Source of the DNA: Amphritea sp. 1_MG-2023
GTDB lineage: Bacteria; Pseudomonadota; Gammaproteobacteria; Pseudomonadales; Balneatricaceae
Direction of reading: 5' to 3'
Length of the DNA: 64,000 bases
Assembly: GCF_030547545.1 (NCBI RefSeq)
Contig: NZ_JAUOQE010000007.1
Location: 1 to 64,000 of the forward strand
Position 1 is the first letter of the stretch. Every line of letters begins with the position of its first letter. Positions 35,040 through 45,873 of the stretch are shown one piece after another. A program made the translations under genes and the position numbers. The notes under the pieces were generated by a model that searched no databases, was not told the DNA's origin, and worked only from the letters and a program-made list of their open reading frames with translations.

Positions 35040-36744
35040 GCAAGGCTTACAAGCTCGTGCAGCAAGAGGCTGGCGCTTATGGCTGGTGTTCTTTTTGCTG
35101 TGTCTGATTGCCACCGCCGTGGCTGGCAAGATGCTCTCGCTAAACGTGCATGAACAGGCGTTTTTAAAGCGTCAGGGTGATGCGCGCGTGCTGCGAACCG
35201 CGGTTATTCCTGCTCATCGAGGCATGATCAGTGATCGTAACGGTTTGCCTTTATCGGTGAGTGCGCCGGTTTCAACGGTGTGGATGAATCCGAAAGAGTT
35301 TGATCTGCAAAACGGTTCGCTTAATAAGTTAGCCAGTTTGATCGACAGCGATAAGACGGCGTTACTAAAACGGGTGTCGCGTTTTCGTGATAAGCAGTTT
35401 ATCTACCTGAAGCGGCAAATGACGCCAGCTCAGGCTGAACAGGTTGAAGACCTGCATATTCCGGGCGTTTATGTCGATCGTGAATATAAGCGTTTTTATC
35501 CTGCGGCCGAAGTGGCGACGCATTTAGTCGGCTTTACTGGCTTAGATGGTGCGGGACAAGAAGGCATCGAGCTGGCGTTCGAAGATTGGCTGCAGGGCGT
35601 GCCGGGTAAAAAACTCGTGATGCGAGATCTGTTAGGGCGAACGGTTAAACATATCCGTGAATTAGAACCCATGGTGCAGGGTAAAGATCTGCAACTGAGT
35701 ATCGATCTGCGGTTGCAATATTTAGCTTACCGTGAACTGAAGGCGGCGGTGCAGGCTCATAAAGCGGATTCGGCAGCGATGGTGGTGTTGGATGTACACA
35801 CCGGCGAAGTGTTAGCGATGGTGAATCAACCATCTTATAACCCGAATGATCGCAGTAACTTAGGTAAGGGAATGGAGTCACTACGTAACCGAGCCGTGAC
35901 CGATACCTTTGAACCGGGCTCAACGATGAAGCCGTTGACGATAGCGGCAGCCCTGATGAGTGGTAAATATAGCCTGGATAGTGTTATCGATACGTCACCG
36001 GGCTATCTTCGAGTGAAAGGCAAAACGATTCGCGATCATCGTAACTATGGCAAGTTGAGTATGGGACGCATTATTACTAAATCCAGTAACGTCGGTGCGA
36101 CGAAGCTGGCCTTGAGTCTGCATGGCGATGCCGTGCGTAATGTGTTTCATAATGTAGGGCTGGGACAGGTACCAGGGACCGGTTTTCCTGGTGAACAGTC
36201 GGGTGTGCTGCCTTATTTATCAGAAAAACGTTTAGTCGAGCGCGCGACGATGTCGTATGGCTATGGTTTATCGGTGACCCCGTTGCAATTAGCACAGGCG
36301 TATTTACCGTTTGCCACCGGCGGATTGATGCGGCCAGCGTCGTTGTTGAAGTTAGATCGGCCCGAATCCAGCACTCGTGTGATGCCTGAAAGCGTGGCCA
36401 CCGCTATCTTAAAAATGATGGAGACGGTGACACAAACCGGCGGTACGGGGCGTCGCGCCGCCATTGCGGGTTATCGAGTGGCGGGTAAAACCGGCACCGT
36501 GCATAAAGTCGGTAGCAATGGTTATGCCGATGATCAGTATATGTCTATTTTTGCCGGTGTCGCGCCTGTGGATAACCCAGAGATCGTTGCCGTGGTGATG
36601 GTAGATAACCCGAAGGGGCAAGAGTATTACGGTGGTGAAGTGGCCGCGCCATTATTTTCCCGAGTGGTGGGCGGCGCGCTGAGAATGTTGAATGTGGCGC
36701 CGGATAACTGGCAGCCCGCGGATTCTCGGATGGTGATGCAATGA
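35029..36744 (+). CDS. ftsI: Septal peptidoglycan transpeptidase FtsI (PBP3)
   Basis: Class B penicillin-binding protein that cross-links septal murein with FtsW. The 571 residues comprise an N-terminal membrane helix (about 18-36), a pedestal domain (RTAVIPAHRGMISDRNG) and the transpeptidase domain with STMK (Ser298), SSN (352-354) and KTG (Lys487). It overlaps ftsL by 11 bp and murE by 4 bp. No sign of mosaic resistance alleles was looked for in detail. Confidence 0.97.
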   Translation: MSDEQGLQARAARGWRLWLVFFLLCLIATAVAGKMLSLNVHEQAFLKRQGDARVLRTAVIPAHRGMISDRNGLPLSVSAPVSTVWMNPKEFDLQNGSLNKLASLIDSDKTALLKRVSRFRDKQFIYLKRQMTPAQAEQVEDLHIPGVYVDREYKRFYPAAEVATHLVGFTGLDGAGQEGIELAFEDWLQGVPGKKLVMRDLLGRTVKHIRELEPMVQGKDLQLSIDLRLQYLAYRELKAAVQAHKADSAAMVVLDVHTGEVLAMVNQPSYNPNDRSNLGKGMESLRNRAVTDTFEPGSTMKPLTIAAALMSGKYSLDSVIDTSPGYLRVKGKTIRDHRNYGKLSMGRIITKSSNVGATKLALSLHGDAVRNVFHNVGLGQVPGTGFPGEQSGVLPYLSEKRLVERATMSYGYGLSVTPLQLAQAYLPFATGGLMRPASLLKLDRPESSTRVMPESVATAILKMMETVTQTGGTGRRAAIAGYRVAGKTGTVHKVGSNGYADDQYMSIFAGVAPVDNPEIVAVVMVDNPKGQEYYGGEVAAPLFSRVVGGALRMLNVAPDNWQPADSRMVMQ

Positions 36745-38279
36745 ATAATGTTAGTTACACGCTGGCTGAGTTGATGCCGTCGCTAGCCGACAGCAAGTTA
36801 GCGCCGCTGCTGATCAGCGGGCTTTGTCAGGATAGTCGTCAGGTAAAGTCAGGCGATCTGTTTTTCGCGCGTAATGGCGTGAGTCATAAAGGTATTGATT
36901 TTGTTTGCTCCGCTGCAGCAGAAGGGGCAGTCGCTGCGATCGTTGATGACGCAGAACTGGCTGCAGCGGACTCTATTGATGTGTCGATCCCGCTGATCGG
37001 GGTAGCCGATGTGGCTAGCGCGATCGGTGAGGTTGCTTCACGTTTTTACGGGGAACCCTCGCTTCATCTGCAAGTGATTGGCGTGACGGGCACAAACGGT
37101 AAGACCTCCTGCGCTCACTATGTTGCTCAGTTGTTGAGCTTTTGTGGTGAGACCTGTGGCTTGATCGGTACGGTAGGTAATGGGTTATTGGGGCAGCTTC
37201 AAGCAGCGACGCACACCACCCCGGATGCTATCGGCGTACATAAATTGTTAGCCGATTTTCGTCAACAGGGGGCAACGGCGGTGGTGATGGAAGTCTCTAG
37301 CCATGCGCTCGATCAGCAGCGTATTAGTGGCGTGCACTTTGTCGCTGCGGGCTTTACTAACCTGTCGCGAGATCATCTTGATTATCACGGTGATATGGCG
37401 AATTACGCGGCCGCTAAGGCGCGCTTGTTTAATGATTTGGCCATTGAGCATCAGGTGATTAATGTTGACGATGCCTTTGGTGTCAGCTTGCTGGCAGGGC
37501 AAACGGGGCATCAGCGAGTCGGCTTTGGTGAATCGCCTGAGGCCGATGTGAGAGCCACCGAGGTACAACTCTCAGCGAGTGGTATCCGTGCTCACATTGA
37601 GCTGCCTCGGGGCAGCTTCGAATTAGACAGTGGCATTATTGGTCGGTTTAATTTGAGTAATCTACTCCTGACGATCGCGATCACCGATCAGTTGGGTTAT
37701 TCACTGCAGCAAATTGCTCAAGGAGTAGGACAGTTAAGCCCGGTGGCTGGGCGGATGGCGCTTGTTTCACGAGAGACACCGCAGGTGGTGATTGATTATG
37801 CGCATACCCCCGATGCTTTAGAGAAAGCCTTGCTCGCACTGCGGAGTCATTGTCACGGCCAGTTGTGGTGCGTGTTTGGTTGTGGTGGTGATCGAGATAA
37901 CGGTAAGCGGCCGCAGATGGCAAAGGTCGCTGAACGTCTCGCGGGCCGTATTATCGTTACCAGTGATAACCCGCGTATGGAAGATCCAGAGCATATTATA
38001 GCCATGATCATGACGGGCTTTAGTGATACGGCCGCGGTGATTTGTCAGGTGGATCGACAACAGGCCATTGAACAAGCGATTGCGGCCTTAGCGCCTGACG
38101 ATATTTTGTTGATCGCAGGCAAAGGACATGAAACTTATCAGGATATTCAGGGTGTGAAGTTGCCATTTGATGATTTAGCCGTGGCGCGTCAGGCGTTGGC
38201 TATGAAGCGCTCTGTCGCTGACGATGAGTCGCGACAGACGGGCGTGAGTGATAACGATAATGCGGAGCAGAATCAATGA
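36741..38279 (+). CDS. murE: UDP-MurNAc-tripeptide synthetase MurE
   Basis: Cytoplasmic ligase adding meso-diaminopimelate to UDP-MurNAc-L-Ala-D-Glu. The 512 residues have the ATP loop GVTGTNGKTS, the DHLDYHG segment and TSDNPRMEDP; the DNPR box is the signature of meso-DAP-specific MurE, expected for a Gram-negative wall. A slightly extended C-terminus follows the usual end. It overlaps ftsI and murF by 4 bp each. Confidence 0.97.
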   Translation: MNNVSYTLAELMPSLADSKLAPLLISGLCQDSRQVKSGDLFFARNGVSHKGIDFVCSAAAEGAVAAIVDDAELAAADSIDVSIPLIGVADVASAIGEVASRFYGEPSLHLQVIGVTGTNGKTSCAHYVAQLLSFCGETCGLIGTVGNGLLGQLQAATHTTPDAIGVHKLLADFRQQGATAVVMEVSSHALDQQRISGVHFVAAGFTNLSRDHLDYHGDMANYAAAKARLFNDLAIEHQVINVDDAFGVSLLAGQTGHQRVGFGESPEADVRATEVQLSASGIRAHIELPRGSFELDSGIIGRFNLSNLLLTIAITDQLGYSLQQIAQGVGQLSPVAGRMALVSRETPQVVIDYAHTPDALEKALLALRSHCHGQLWCVFGCGGDRDNGKRPQMAKVAERLAGRIIVTSDNPRMEDPEHIIAMIMTGFSDTAAVICQVDRQQAIEQAIAALAPDDILLIAGKGHETYQDIQGVKLPFDDLAVARQALAMKRSVADDESRQTGVSDNDNAEQNQ

Positions 38280-39664
38280 ACGGCCCGTTTTCGTTAAGTG
38301 AATTAGTCAAGCCGATGTCGGCTCGGTTAATCGGTGTCAGCTGTGAAGTGTTAGGCGTCAGCACTGATACACGTCATATCCGCCCAGGAGACCTATTTAT
38401 TGCCTTACGCGGCGAGCATTTTGATGCCCATGAGTTTGTCGCTCAAGCGGTTGCTGATGGTGCGGTGGCGGTGGTTGTCGAACGTGAAGTCGATATCGAT
38501 GTGCCTCAATTGCTGGTCAGTAATACGCGCATGGCGTTGGGCAATATTGCTGCATTTAATCGTGATCGGTTTAGTGGCTCGTTGTTTGCGGTTACCGGCA
38601 GCAGTGGCAAAACCACGGTGAAAGAGATGCTGGCATCGGTGAATCGGTTGCGTGGGCAAACGCTCGCCACACAGGGTAACTTAAATAACGATATTGGTGT
38701 GCCGCTGACCTTGTTGAGACTATCTGCCGGTGATCGTTATGCGGTGATTGAGATGGGCGCCAGTGGAGCCCATGAAATCGCCTACAGTACGCATCTTTCT
38801 AAGCCGGATGTAGCGATTCTGAATAACGCTTTTGGCGCACATCTTGAGGGCTTTGGTTCGCTCAAAGGGGTGGTGCTGGCCAAGGCTGAAATTTTTGAAG
38901 GCTTGTCAGAACATGGCACGGCGGTGGTGAATCTGGATGATCCTCATGCACATGTTTGGTTGGGGATGTTACAGCAGCAACCTTTGATGACGTTCTCGCT
39001 GGATAAGAGGGCAGCGACGGTATACGCCTCAGCCATTCGCTTACAGTCAACCGGCTGTTATGCCTTTGAACTGAATTACCGAGGCCATCAATATCCGGTT
39101 AGTCTGGCTTTGATGGGGCGACATAATATTGCCAATGCCCTCGCGGCAGCGGCGGCACTGTTGGCCGATCATTGCGACCCGCTGGTGGTGGCAAAGGGCT
39201 TGAGTCAGTGTCAGGCCGTTGCCGGTCGCATGAGACCGATTCGCTTAGATGAACAGACCTTAATCATCGATGACAGTTACAACGCTAATCCTGATGCCGT
39301 CAAAGCGGCATTGGATACGCTCGCCGAACTCGAGGGAGAGCAGGTGTTGGTGCTCGGTGATATGGGCGAGCTGGGCAGCGATGCAGACGAGAAGCATCGC
39401 GAGGTCGGCTTATATGCGGCGCAGAAAAATATCGATCGCCTTTTGAGTTGCGGTGTTTTAAGCCGTGCGACACAGGCAAGTTATCGTGCGGCGGGCGGTA
39501 AAAGTGCCGAGCATTTTACCGATAAAGCCGCGTTGTTGCGTTATCTACAACAACTACCAACGCAGCCGCGGGTTCTATTAGTTAAAGGCTCGCGCAGTGC
39601 CGGCATGGATAAAATTGTAACGGGCCTGACCAACGATGGCTCGACCGATGGGAGTAGTCACTGA
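38276..39664 (+). CDS. murF: UDP-MurNAc-tripeptide--D-Ala-D-Ala ligase MurF
   Basis: Adds the D-Ala-D-Ala dipeptide to complete the murein precursor. The 462-residue protein has the ATP loop [29 protein letters not shown] and [15 protein letters not shown], typical of MurF. It overlaps murE by 4 bp and shares one base with the mraY ATG. Confidence 0.96.
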   Translation: MNGPFSLSELVKPMSARLIGVSCEVLGVSTDTRHIRPGDLFIALRGEHFDAHEFVAQAVADGAVAVVVEREVDIDVPQLLVSNTRMALGNIAAFNRDRFSGSLFAVTGSSGKTTVKEMLASVNRLRGQTLATQGNLNNDIGVPLTLLRLSAGDRYAVIEMGASGAHEIAYSTHLSKPDVAILNNAFGAHLEGFGSLKGVVLAKAEIFEGLSEHGTAVVNLDDPHAHVWLGMLQQQPLMTFSLDKRAATVYASAIRLQSTGCYAFELNYRGHQYPVSLALMGRHNIANALAAAAALLADHCDPLVVAKGLSQCQAVAGRMRPIRLDEQTLIIDDSYNANPDAVKAALDTLAELEGEQVLVLGDMGELGSDADEKHREVGLYAAQKNIDRLLSCGVLSRATQASYRAAGGKSAEHFTDKAALLRYLQQLPTQPRVLLVKGSRSAGMDKIVTGLTNDGSTDGSSH

Positions 39665-40746
39665 TGTTATTGTTTTTGGCCAATTGGCTGGCTGAATATA
39701 ACAGTTTTTTCACCGTGTTTAGTTATCTGACCTTACGCGGCATACTCGGCGTGCTGACCGCACTGGCGATCTCATTAATGCTGGGGCCTGCTCTAATCCG
39801 CAAGTTGAAAAGTAAACAGATAGGTCAGACGGTGCGTAACGATGGTCCGGAATCGCACTTCAGTAAGGCAGGCACCCCGACGATGGGCGGTGCCTTGATC
39901 ATTTTAGCGATTATGATCAGTAGCTTGTTATGGTCTGATCTGAGTAACCGTTATACCTGGATTGTACTGGGCGTGACCTTCATTTTCGGTGCCGTGGGTT
40001 GGGTTGATGATTACCGCATGGTGATTGAAAAAAGTACGCGAGGCTTACCGGCTCGCTGGAAATACTTCTGGCAATCGGTGGGTGGTCTCGGAGCCGCCAT
40101 TGTACTCTATATGACGGCGCAATCGGCGGCAGAAACACAGCTCATTATTCCGATATTTAAAGATATCGTTATCGAAATGGGGCTGTTCTTTATTGTCTTT
40201 ACCTATTTTGTGATTGTCGGCACATCCAACGCCGTTAATCTCACCGACGGTTTAGATGGCTTGGCTATTTTACCGACGGTATTGGTGGCCGGCGCATTGG
40301 GCTTTTTCGCTTATTTGGGGGGTAACGTTAACTTTGCCACTTACTTGCATATTCCCTATATCGCGGGGGCGGGTGAGTTAGTGATTATCTGTGCCTCGAT
40401 TGTTGGTGCCGGTTTGGGTTTTCTCTGGTTTAACACCTATCCCGCTCAAGTTTTTATGGGGGATGTGGGCGCGCTTGCATTAGGCGCTGCGTTAGGTGTG
40501 ATCGCCGTTATCGTGCGTCAGGAATTCGTACTGATGATCATGGGCGGTGTGTTTGTTATCGAAACGGTGTCGGTGATTTTACAGGTGGGCTCCTTTAAAT
40601 TAACTGGCCGACGCATCTTTAGAATGGCACCGTTGCATCATCATTTTGAATTGAAAGGCTGGCCTGAGCCACGGGTTATTGTGCGTTTCTGGATCATTAC
40701 CGTGGTGTTGGTACTGATTGGCTTAGCCACTTTAAAAATACGTTAA
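39664..40746 (+). CDS. mraY: Phospho-MurNAc-pentapeptide transferase MraY
   Basis: Inner-membrane enzyme making lipid I on undecaprenyl phosphate. The 360-residue, about ten-helix protein shows [16 protein letters not shown] (catalytic Asp pair), [13 protein letters not shown] and [12 protein letters not shown]. Its start overlaps the murF stop by one base; murD begins 10 bp after its end. Confidence 0.97.
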   Translation: MLLFLANWLAEYNSFFTVFSYLTLRGILGVLTALAISLMLGPALIRKLKSKQIGQTVRNDGPESHFSKAGTPTMGGALIILAIMISSLLWSDLSNRYTWIVLGVTFIFGAVGWVDDYRMVIEKSTRGLPARWKYFWQSVGGLGAAIVLYMTAQSAAETQLIIPIFKDIVIEMGLFFIVFTYFVIVGTSNAVNLTDGLDGLAILPTVLVAGALGFFAYLGGNVNFATYLHIPYIAGAGELVIICASIVGAGLGFLWFNTYPAQVFMGDVGALALGAALGVIAVIVRQEFVLMIMGGVFVIETVSVILQVGSFKLTGRRIFRMAPLHHHFELKGWPEPRVIVRFWIITVVLVLIGLATLKIR

Positions 40747-40756
40747 CGGAGAGATT

Positions 40757-42109
40757 GTGAGCCTGATAGCGACGGATCAATTGCGGATTATCATCGGACT
40801 GGGACAGACCGGGCTTTCCTGTGCCCGCTATTTAGCGGCTAAAGGTTTACCGTTTATGCTCGTTGATACGCGGAATGCGCCGCCGAATCTTGCGTTGATT
40901 AAGGAAGAGTTTGCGGCGGTGGAAGTGCATTGCGGTGAATTGGATGCAACATTGTTGTGTCGCGCCAGTGAAATCCTATTGAGTCCCGGCGTAGCGAAAG
41001 ATCAGCCTGCGATTCAGGCCGCCGTGGCGGCGGGCGTGAAACTCAGTGGCGATATCGATCTCTTCTGTCAGGCGGTGACGGCACCGATCATTGCCATTAC
41101 CGGTTCGAATGCAAAAAGCACGGTGACAACCTTGGTGGGCCAGATGGCACGGGATGCGGGGATTGATACCGGCATTGGTGGCAACCTCGGTACCCCCGTG
41201 TTAGATATGCTCAGCGTGGGCGAGCAAGCGCTCTATGTGTTGGAACTCTCCAGCTTTCAGTTGGAAACGGTGAATGATCTGCGAGCGGCGGCGGCTACCG
41301 TGTTGAACGTCAGTCCCGATCATCTCGATCGCTATCACAATAGCCTAGCGCTGTATTATCAAGCGAAACATCGGGTCTTTAAAGGTGCCGCGAATGTGAT
41401 CGTCAATCGTGATGATCCGTTAACCTCACCGTTGGTAAGCAGCGGCGTTAATATCCGTAGTTTTGGTTTGGGGCGGCCCGATCTGAATCAGTTTGGCCTA
41501 CTGAATCAAGCGGGCGAGGTTTTTCTGGCTCGGGGTTTAACGCCACTGTTGGCGATCAGTGAACTCAAGATTCAAGGTCAGCATAATTTGGCTAATGCCT
41601 TGGCGGCATTGGCACTGGGTGAAGCGGTCGGTCTGCCGCTGGATTCTATGTTGCAAACGCTGCGAGACTTTACGGGGTTAAAGCATCGTTGTCAGTGGGT
41701 CGCCGATAAGCAGGGTGTGCATTATTTTAATGACAGTAAGGGCACTAATGTCGGCGCGACCGTGGCGGCGATTAATGGTTTATCCGCGAGTCTCGCGGAA
41801 GGTAACAAAATCGTTCTAATCGCGGGGGGCGTGGGTAAAGGGGCCGATTTTAGTGATCTCGATCAGCCATTACGGGCAGCGTCGAGAGGGCTAGTACTGA
41901 TCGGTGAAGACGCGCCCTTGATTGCTGCTGCGGTGACGGATGTCGAGGCACATTACGCTGACAGCATGAGCGCGGCGGTACAACGGGCAGCACAGCTGGC
42001 TCGGCCCGGTGATATCGTGCTGTTGTCGCCGGCCTGTGCCAGTTTCGATATGTTTAGCGGTTTTCCCGCCCGTGGCGATGCCTTTATTGAGGCGGTGGAG
42101 GGACTATGA
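40757..42109 (+). CDS. murD: UDP-MurNAc-L-alanine--D-glutamate ligase MurD
   Basis: Adds D-glutamate to UDP-MurNAc-L-Ala. The 450 residues have the ATP loop AITGSNAKSTVTTLVG, with Ala where TNGKST is usual, and SPDHLDRYHN, KHRCQWV and NDSKGTNVGAT. The start is GTG with ACGGAGAG upstream. It overlaps ftsW by 4 bp. Confidence 0.96.
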   Translation: MSLIATDQLRIIIGLGQTGLSCARYLAAKGLPFMLVDTRNAPPNLALIKEEFAAVEVHCGELDATLLCRASEILLSPGVAKDQPAIQAAVAAGVKLSGDIDLFCQAVTAPIIAITGSNAKSTVTTLVGQMARDAGIDTGIGGNLGTPVLDMLSVGEQALYVLELSSFQLETVNDLRAAAATVLNVSPDHLDRYHNSLALYYQAKHRVFKGAANVIVNRDDPLTSPLVSSGVNIRSFGLGRPDLNQFGLLNQAGEVFLARGLTPLLAISELKIQGQHNLANALAALALGEAVGLPLDSMLQTLRDFTGLKHRCQWVADKQGVHYFNDSKGTNVGATVAAINGLSASLAEGNKIVLIAGGVGKGADFSDLDQPLRAASRGLVLIGEDAPLIAAAVTDVEAHYADSMSAAVQRAAQLARPGDIVLLSPACASFDMFSGFPARGDAFIEAVEGL

Positions 42110-43332
42110 GTAGCGCCGTTTCAGCTGCGCTAAAAGGCTCGGCAACGATGCCAGTGAGGCTGAATGATCGGGTATTACCCTTCGATCCGTTATTGATGGC
42201 GGCCACCTTATGCCTGATTTTGATCGGTTTTGTCATGATCAGCTCGGCCTCTATTGAAGTGGCTGCGGTGCGTAATAGTAACCCGTTTTTTTATATGATT
42301 CGGCACGGAATCTTTATTCTGCTGGGCCTCACGGCGGCGATTATCGCCGTTAGAATTCCCATCGCTTTCTGGCAGAAGAGTGGCCCTTGGTGGCTATTGT
42401 TAGGTGCTGTTCTGTTGGTGTTAGTACTGCTAGTCGGTCGTGAAATTAATGGTTCGGTGCGCTGGATTCCATTAGGACCGATCAACCTGCAAGCATCGGA
42501 AGTGGCAAAGTTTGCCATGGTGATTTATTTGTCGGGTTATTTGGTGCGCCGCCTGAGTGAAGTGCGCAGCAGCTGGAAAGGCATTGCGAAGCCGGCGTTA
42601 CCGCTGGCCTTTTTTGTCTTCTTGATTATTTTAGAACCCGATTTCGGTGCCGCGGTGGTATTGATGGGCAGTGTCATGGGGATGATTTTTCTCGGCGGTA
42701 TGAAGTTTAGTCAGTTTGCCTTGATCGTGATTGGCTGTGCCGTGGTGATTCCATCGTTGGCGATGTTACAGCCTTATCGTGTGGTGCGCTTGAAGACGTT
42801 TCTCGATCCTTGGGCCGATCCTTTCGGTTCAGGCTATCAGTTGGCGCAAGCGCAGATCGCCTTTGGTCGAGGTGATTGGTTCGGTGCCGGCTTGGGTAAT
42901 AGTGTGCAAAAGTTGTTTTATCTGCCAGAGGCACATACCGACTTTGTGTTTTCGGTATTGGCCGAAGAGATGGGCTTAGTGTTTGCGTTGCTGGTGGTAG
43001 TTTTATATGGCCTGATGGCACAACGGATGTTTCGCATCGGTCGGCGAGCGGAAAAGTTACAGCAATTTTTCATGGCCTATATGGTGTATGGCTTTGCCAT
43101 CATGCTGACAGGGCAGGCGTTGATTAATATCGGCGTTAATGTCGGTGCGCTACCGACGAAAGGTTTGACGTTGCCCTTGGTGAGTTATGGCGGCAGTAGT
43201 TTGGTGATCAGTTGCGTCATGATTGCGATCGTGATGCGAGTCGATTACGAGTTGAAACGGTTACAGGTGAATGCGGTGAGTAAGCCGTCAGGGAAGCAGC
43301 AAAAATTGACAGCAGGTAACGCTGATGGATAA
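42106..43332 (+). CDS. ftsW: Septal peptidoglycan glycosyltransferase FtsW
   Basis: SEDS-family polymerase acting with FtsI. The 408-residue product has about ten helices and the SEDS signatures GREINGSVRWIPLGPINLQASEVAK and AHTDFVFSVLAEEMG, with the C-terminal LVSYGGSSLV. It overlaps murD by 4 bp and murG by 8 bp (ATGGATAA). Confidence 0.96.
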   Translation: MSSAVSAALKGSATMPVRLNDRVLPFDPLLMAATLCLILIGFVMISSASIEVAAVRNSNPFFYMIRHGIFILLGLTAAIIAVRIPIAFWQKSGPWWLLLGAVLLVLVLLVGREINGSVRWIPLGPINLQASEVAKFAMVIYLSGYLVRRLSEVRSSWKGIAKPALPLAFFVFLIILEPDFGAAVVLMGSVMGMIFLGGMKFSQFALIVIGCAVVIPSLAMLQPYRVVRLKTFLDPWADPFGSGYQLAQAQIAFGRGDWFGAGLGNSVQKLFYLPEAHTDFVFSVLAEEMGLVFALLVVVLYGLMAQRMFRIGRRAEKLQQFFMAYMVYGFAIMLTGQALINIGVNVGALPTKGLTLPLVSYGGSSLVISCVMIAIVMRVDYELKRLQVNAVSKPSGKQQKLTAGNADG

Positions 43333-44422
43333 CGCTCGTAAAGTCTTAATCATGGCCGGGGGTACCGGTGGACATGTGTTTCCGGCGCTGGCAACCGCCG
43401 ATTGTTTACGTCAACAGGGGGTATCGGTTGAATGGCTGGGCACGGCGGCGGGAATTGAAGCGGATGTGGTACCTGCTGCAGAGATTAAATTGCACTGTAT
43501 TGAGGTGAAAGGGCTGCGTGGTAAGGGCAAGTTAAGCTTACTGCTGGCACCCTTGCGCTTGCTGCAGGCGCTGTATCAAGCCTTCAGGGTGTTGCGTCGG
43601 GTTAAACCCGATGCGGTGCTGGGGATGGGCGGTTTTGCGTCTGGCCCAGGAGGACTGGCGGCCTGGTTGAGCGGTATTCCTGTCTTGGTGCATGAACAAA
43701 ACGCCTATGCCGGTATGACCAATAAAATTTTATCGCGGCTGGCGCGGCGCGTGCTCGAAGCCTTTGGCGGCGCGTTTAGCGACAAGATTAACACCACCGT
43801 GGTGGGTAATCCGGTACGTGGTGATATTTTGCAACTCCCAGAGCCGGCGCAACGTTTTGCCGATCGAGATGGCCCGCTACGGTTGTTAGTCGTTGGTGGA
43901 AGCCTGGGTGCTAAGGCGATTAATGAATTATTGCCCGAGGTGATAAATGGCTTGCCTGAGGGAGTGACGCTGGAGGTTTTGCATCAGGTCGGTAAGCGTA
44001 ATTTAGCCGAAACCCAAGCGCTGTATCGCGCGGTAGGGCTGACAGAGCGTGACACGATTCGTGTCGTGCCGTTTATCGAGCGGATGGATGAGGCTTATGG
44101 CTGGGCAGATTTAGTCTTATGTCGTTCAGGCGCCCTCACGGTGAGTGAGTTGAGCATTGCAGGCGTGGCTTCTGTGTTAGTGCCATTTCCATTTGCGGTG
44201 GATGATCATCAAACGGGTAATGCCCGCTATTTAGCCGAGGCAGGTGCGGCGATCTTGATACAACAGCGTGAATTGAGCCGAGATCGGCTAATCAATATTT
44301 TGACAGAACAATTGAATGATCGTCGGGTACTGCTGGATATGGCGCAAAAAGCGCGTCAACTGGGGCAGCCTGAAGCGAGTCAAACCGTTGCTAAGTTCTG
44401 TCTGGAGGTAATGAAGAAGTGA
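43325..44422 (+). CDS. murG: Lipid II synthase MurG
   Basis: Peripheral inner-membrane transferase adding GlcNAc to lipid I. The 365-residue protein has the G-loops [14 protein letters not shown] and [15 protein letters not shown], the [13 protein letters not shown] segment and the C-terminal [11 protein letters not shown] and [14 protein letters not shown] of the UDP-GlcNAc site. It overlaps ftsW by 8 bp and murC by 4 bp. Confidence 0.97.
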   Translation: MDNARKVLIMAGGTGGHVFPALATADCLRQQGVSVEWLGTAAGIEADVVPAAEIKLHCIEVKGLRGKGKLSLLLAPLRLLQALYQAFRVLRRVKPDAVLGMGGFASGPGGLAAWLSGIPVLVHEQNAYAGMTNKILSRLARRVLEAFGGAFSDKINTTVVGNPVRGDILQLPEPAQRFADRDGPLRLLVVGGSLGAKAINELLPEVINGLPEGVTLEVLHQVGKRNLAETQALYRAVGLTERDTIRVVPFIERMDEAYGWADLVLCRSGALTVSELSIAGVASVLVPFPFAVDDHQTGNARYLAEAGAAILIQQRELSRDRLINILTEQLNDRRVLLDMAQKARQLGQPEASQTVAKFCLEVMKK

Positions 44423-45873
44423 CTGATAATATCGCCGAAATGTATGCAGTTCCCGAGATGCGCCGAATTCGTCGAATCCATTTTGTTGGTATCGGCGGCG
44501 TGGGTATGTGCGGTATCGCCGAGGTGTTGCTGAATCAGGGCTATCAGATTAGCGGTTCTGATATTAGAACATCGGTGACTACCGAGCGGCTGCAACAGAT
44601 GGGAGCTGAAATCTTCATCGGTCATCTCGCTGAGAACGTTACCGCGGCGAATGTCGTAGTGACTTCAACCGCGGTCGGTGACGATAACCCGGAAGTAAGC
44701 GCTGCGCGTGAACGGCGTATACCGATTGTACGACGGGCAGAAATGCTGGCAGAACTGATGCGTTATCGTCACGGTATCGCGGTTGCCGGTACGCACGGTA
44801 AGACGACCACCACCAGTTTATTGGCCTCGGTGATGGCGCAAGCCGGCTTAGATCCGACGTTTGTGATTGGTGGGCGACTCAACAGTGCGGGCACCAACGC
44901 CAAGCTAGGCGGCAGCCGTTATCTGGTGGCCGAAGCGGATGAAAGCGATGCATCGTTTCTGCATTTACAACCGATGGTAGCGATTGTCACGAATATTGAT
45001 GCCGACCATATGGATACCTATGGTGGCGATTTTGGCAAGCTGAAGCAGACCTTTATCGATTTTCTGCATAACCTGCCTTTTTACGGTTTGGCGGTGTTAT
45101 GTACCGATGATCCGGTGGTACAGGAAGTGATTCCGCACGTGGGTCGGCCGATCGTCACCTATGGTGTGAATGAAGCGGCGGATTATCGCGCGCAAGCGAT
45201 TGTTCAGCGGGGTATGCAAACCAGTTTTACGGTGAAACGTCCCGATGGCCGTGCTGATTTACAGGTTACGTTGAATATGCCGGGCCGACATAATGTCTTG
45301 AATGCTCTGGCGACGATAGCGGTGGCCAGTGATGAAGGCATTGATGATGCATCGATCTGTGCCGCGTTGAAAAAATTTGAAGGGGTGGGACGACGCTTTC
45401 AGGTATTGGGTGATATACCTGTTAAGGGAGGCTCGGCGATGCTGGTGGATGATTATGGTCATCATCCCCGTGAAGTTCAGGCGACTATTCGTGCAGTCAA
45501 AGAGGGGTGGCCCGATAAGCGTTTGGTGATGATCAATCAACCACACCGTTTTACGCGTACTCGCGATCTGTATGAAGATTTCGTGCAGGTATTATCGGAA
45601 GCCGATGTGCTGTTATTGATGGAAGTGTATGCCGCAGGCGAAGAGCCTATCGCTGGGGCGGATAGTCGTAGTCTGTGTCGTAGTATTCGTCAGCGGGGCA
45701 GTGTTGATCCGGTGTTTGTTGAATCGGTTGATGTGGTGCCGAGCGTACTCAAAAACCTGTTACAGCCGGGTGACCTGCTCCTAACGCAGGGGGCGGGTAA
45801 TATCACCGCGCTGGCACATCAGTTATCGACGCTAGATTTAACGGCGGCTGAGTCTGCCGTGGAGACGGATTGA
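44419..45873 (+). CDS. murC: UDP-MurNAc--L-alanine ligase MurC
   Basis: Adds the first amino acid of the murein peptide. The 484-residue product has [18 protein letters not shown], the ATP loop [23 protein letters not shown] and [10 protein letters not shown]. It starts at GTG, overlapping the murG stop by 4 bp, and ends by sharing one base with the ddlB ATG. Confidence 0.97.
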   Translation: MTDNIAEMYAVPEMRRIRRIHFVGIGGVGMCGIAEVLLNQGYQISGSDIRTSVTTERLQQMGAEIFIGHLAENVTAANVVVTSTAVGDDNPEVSAARERRIPIVRRAEMLAELMRYRHGIAVAGTHGKTTTTSLLASVMAQAGLDPTFVIGGRLNSAGTNAKLGGSRYLVAEADESDASFLHLQPMVAIVTNIDADHMDTYGGDFGKLKQTFIDFLHNLPFYGLAVLCTDDPVVQEVIPHVGRPIVTYGVNEAADYRAQAIVQRGMQTSFTVKRPDGRADLQVTLNMPGRHNVLNALATIAVASDEGIDDASICAALKKFEGVGRRFQVLGDIPVKGGSAMLVDDYGHHPREVQATIRAVKEGWPDKRLVMINQPHRFTRTRDLYEDFVQVLSEADVLLLMEVYAAGEEPIAGADSRSLCRSIRQRGSVDPVFVESVDVVPSVLKNLLQPGDLLLTQGAGNITALAHQLSTLDLTAAESAVETD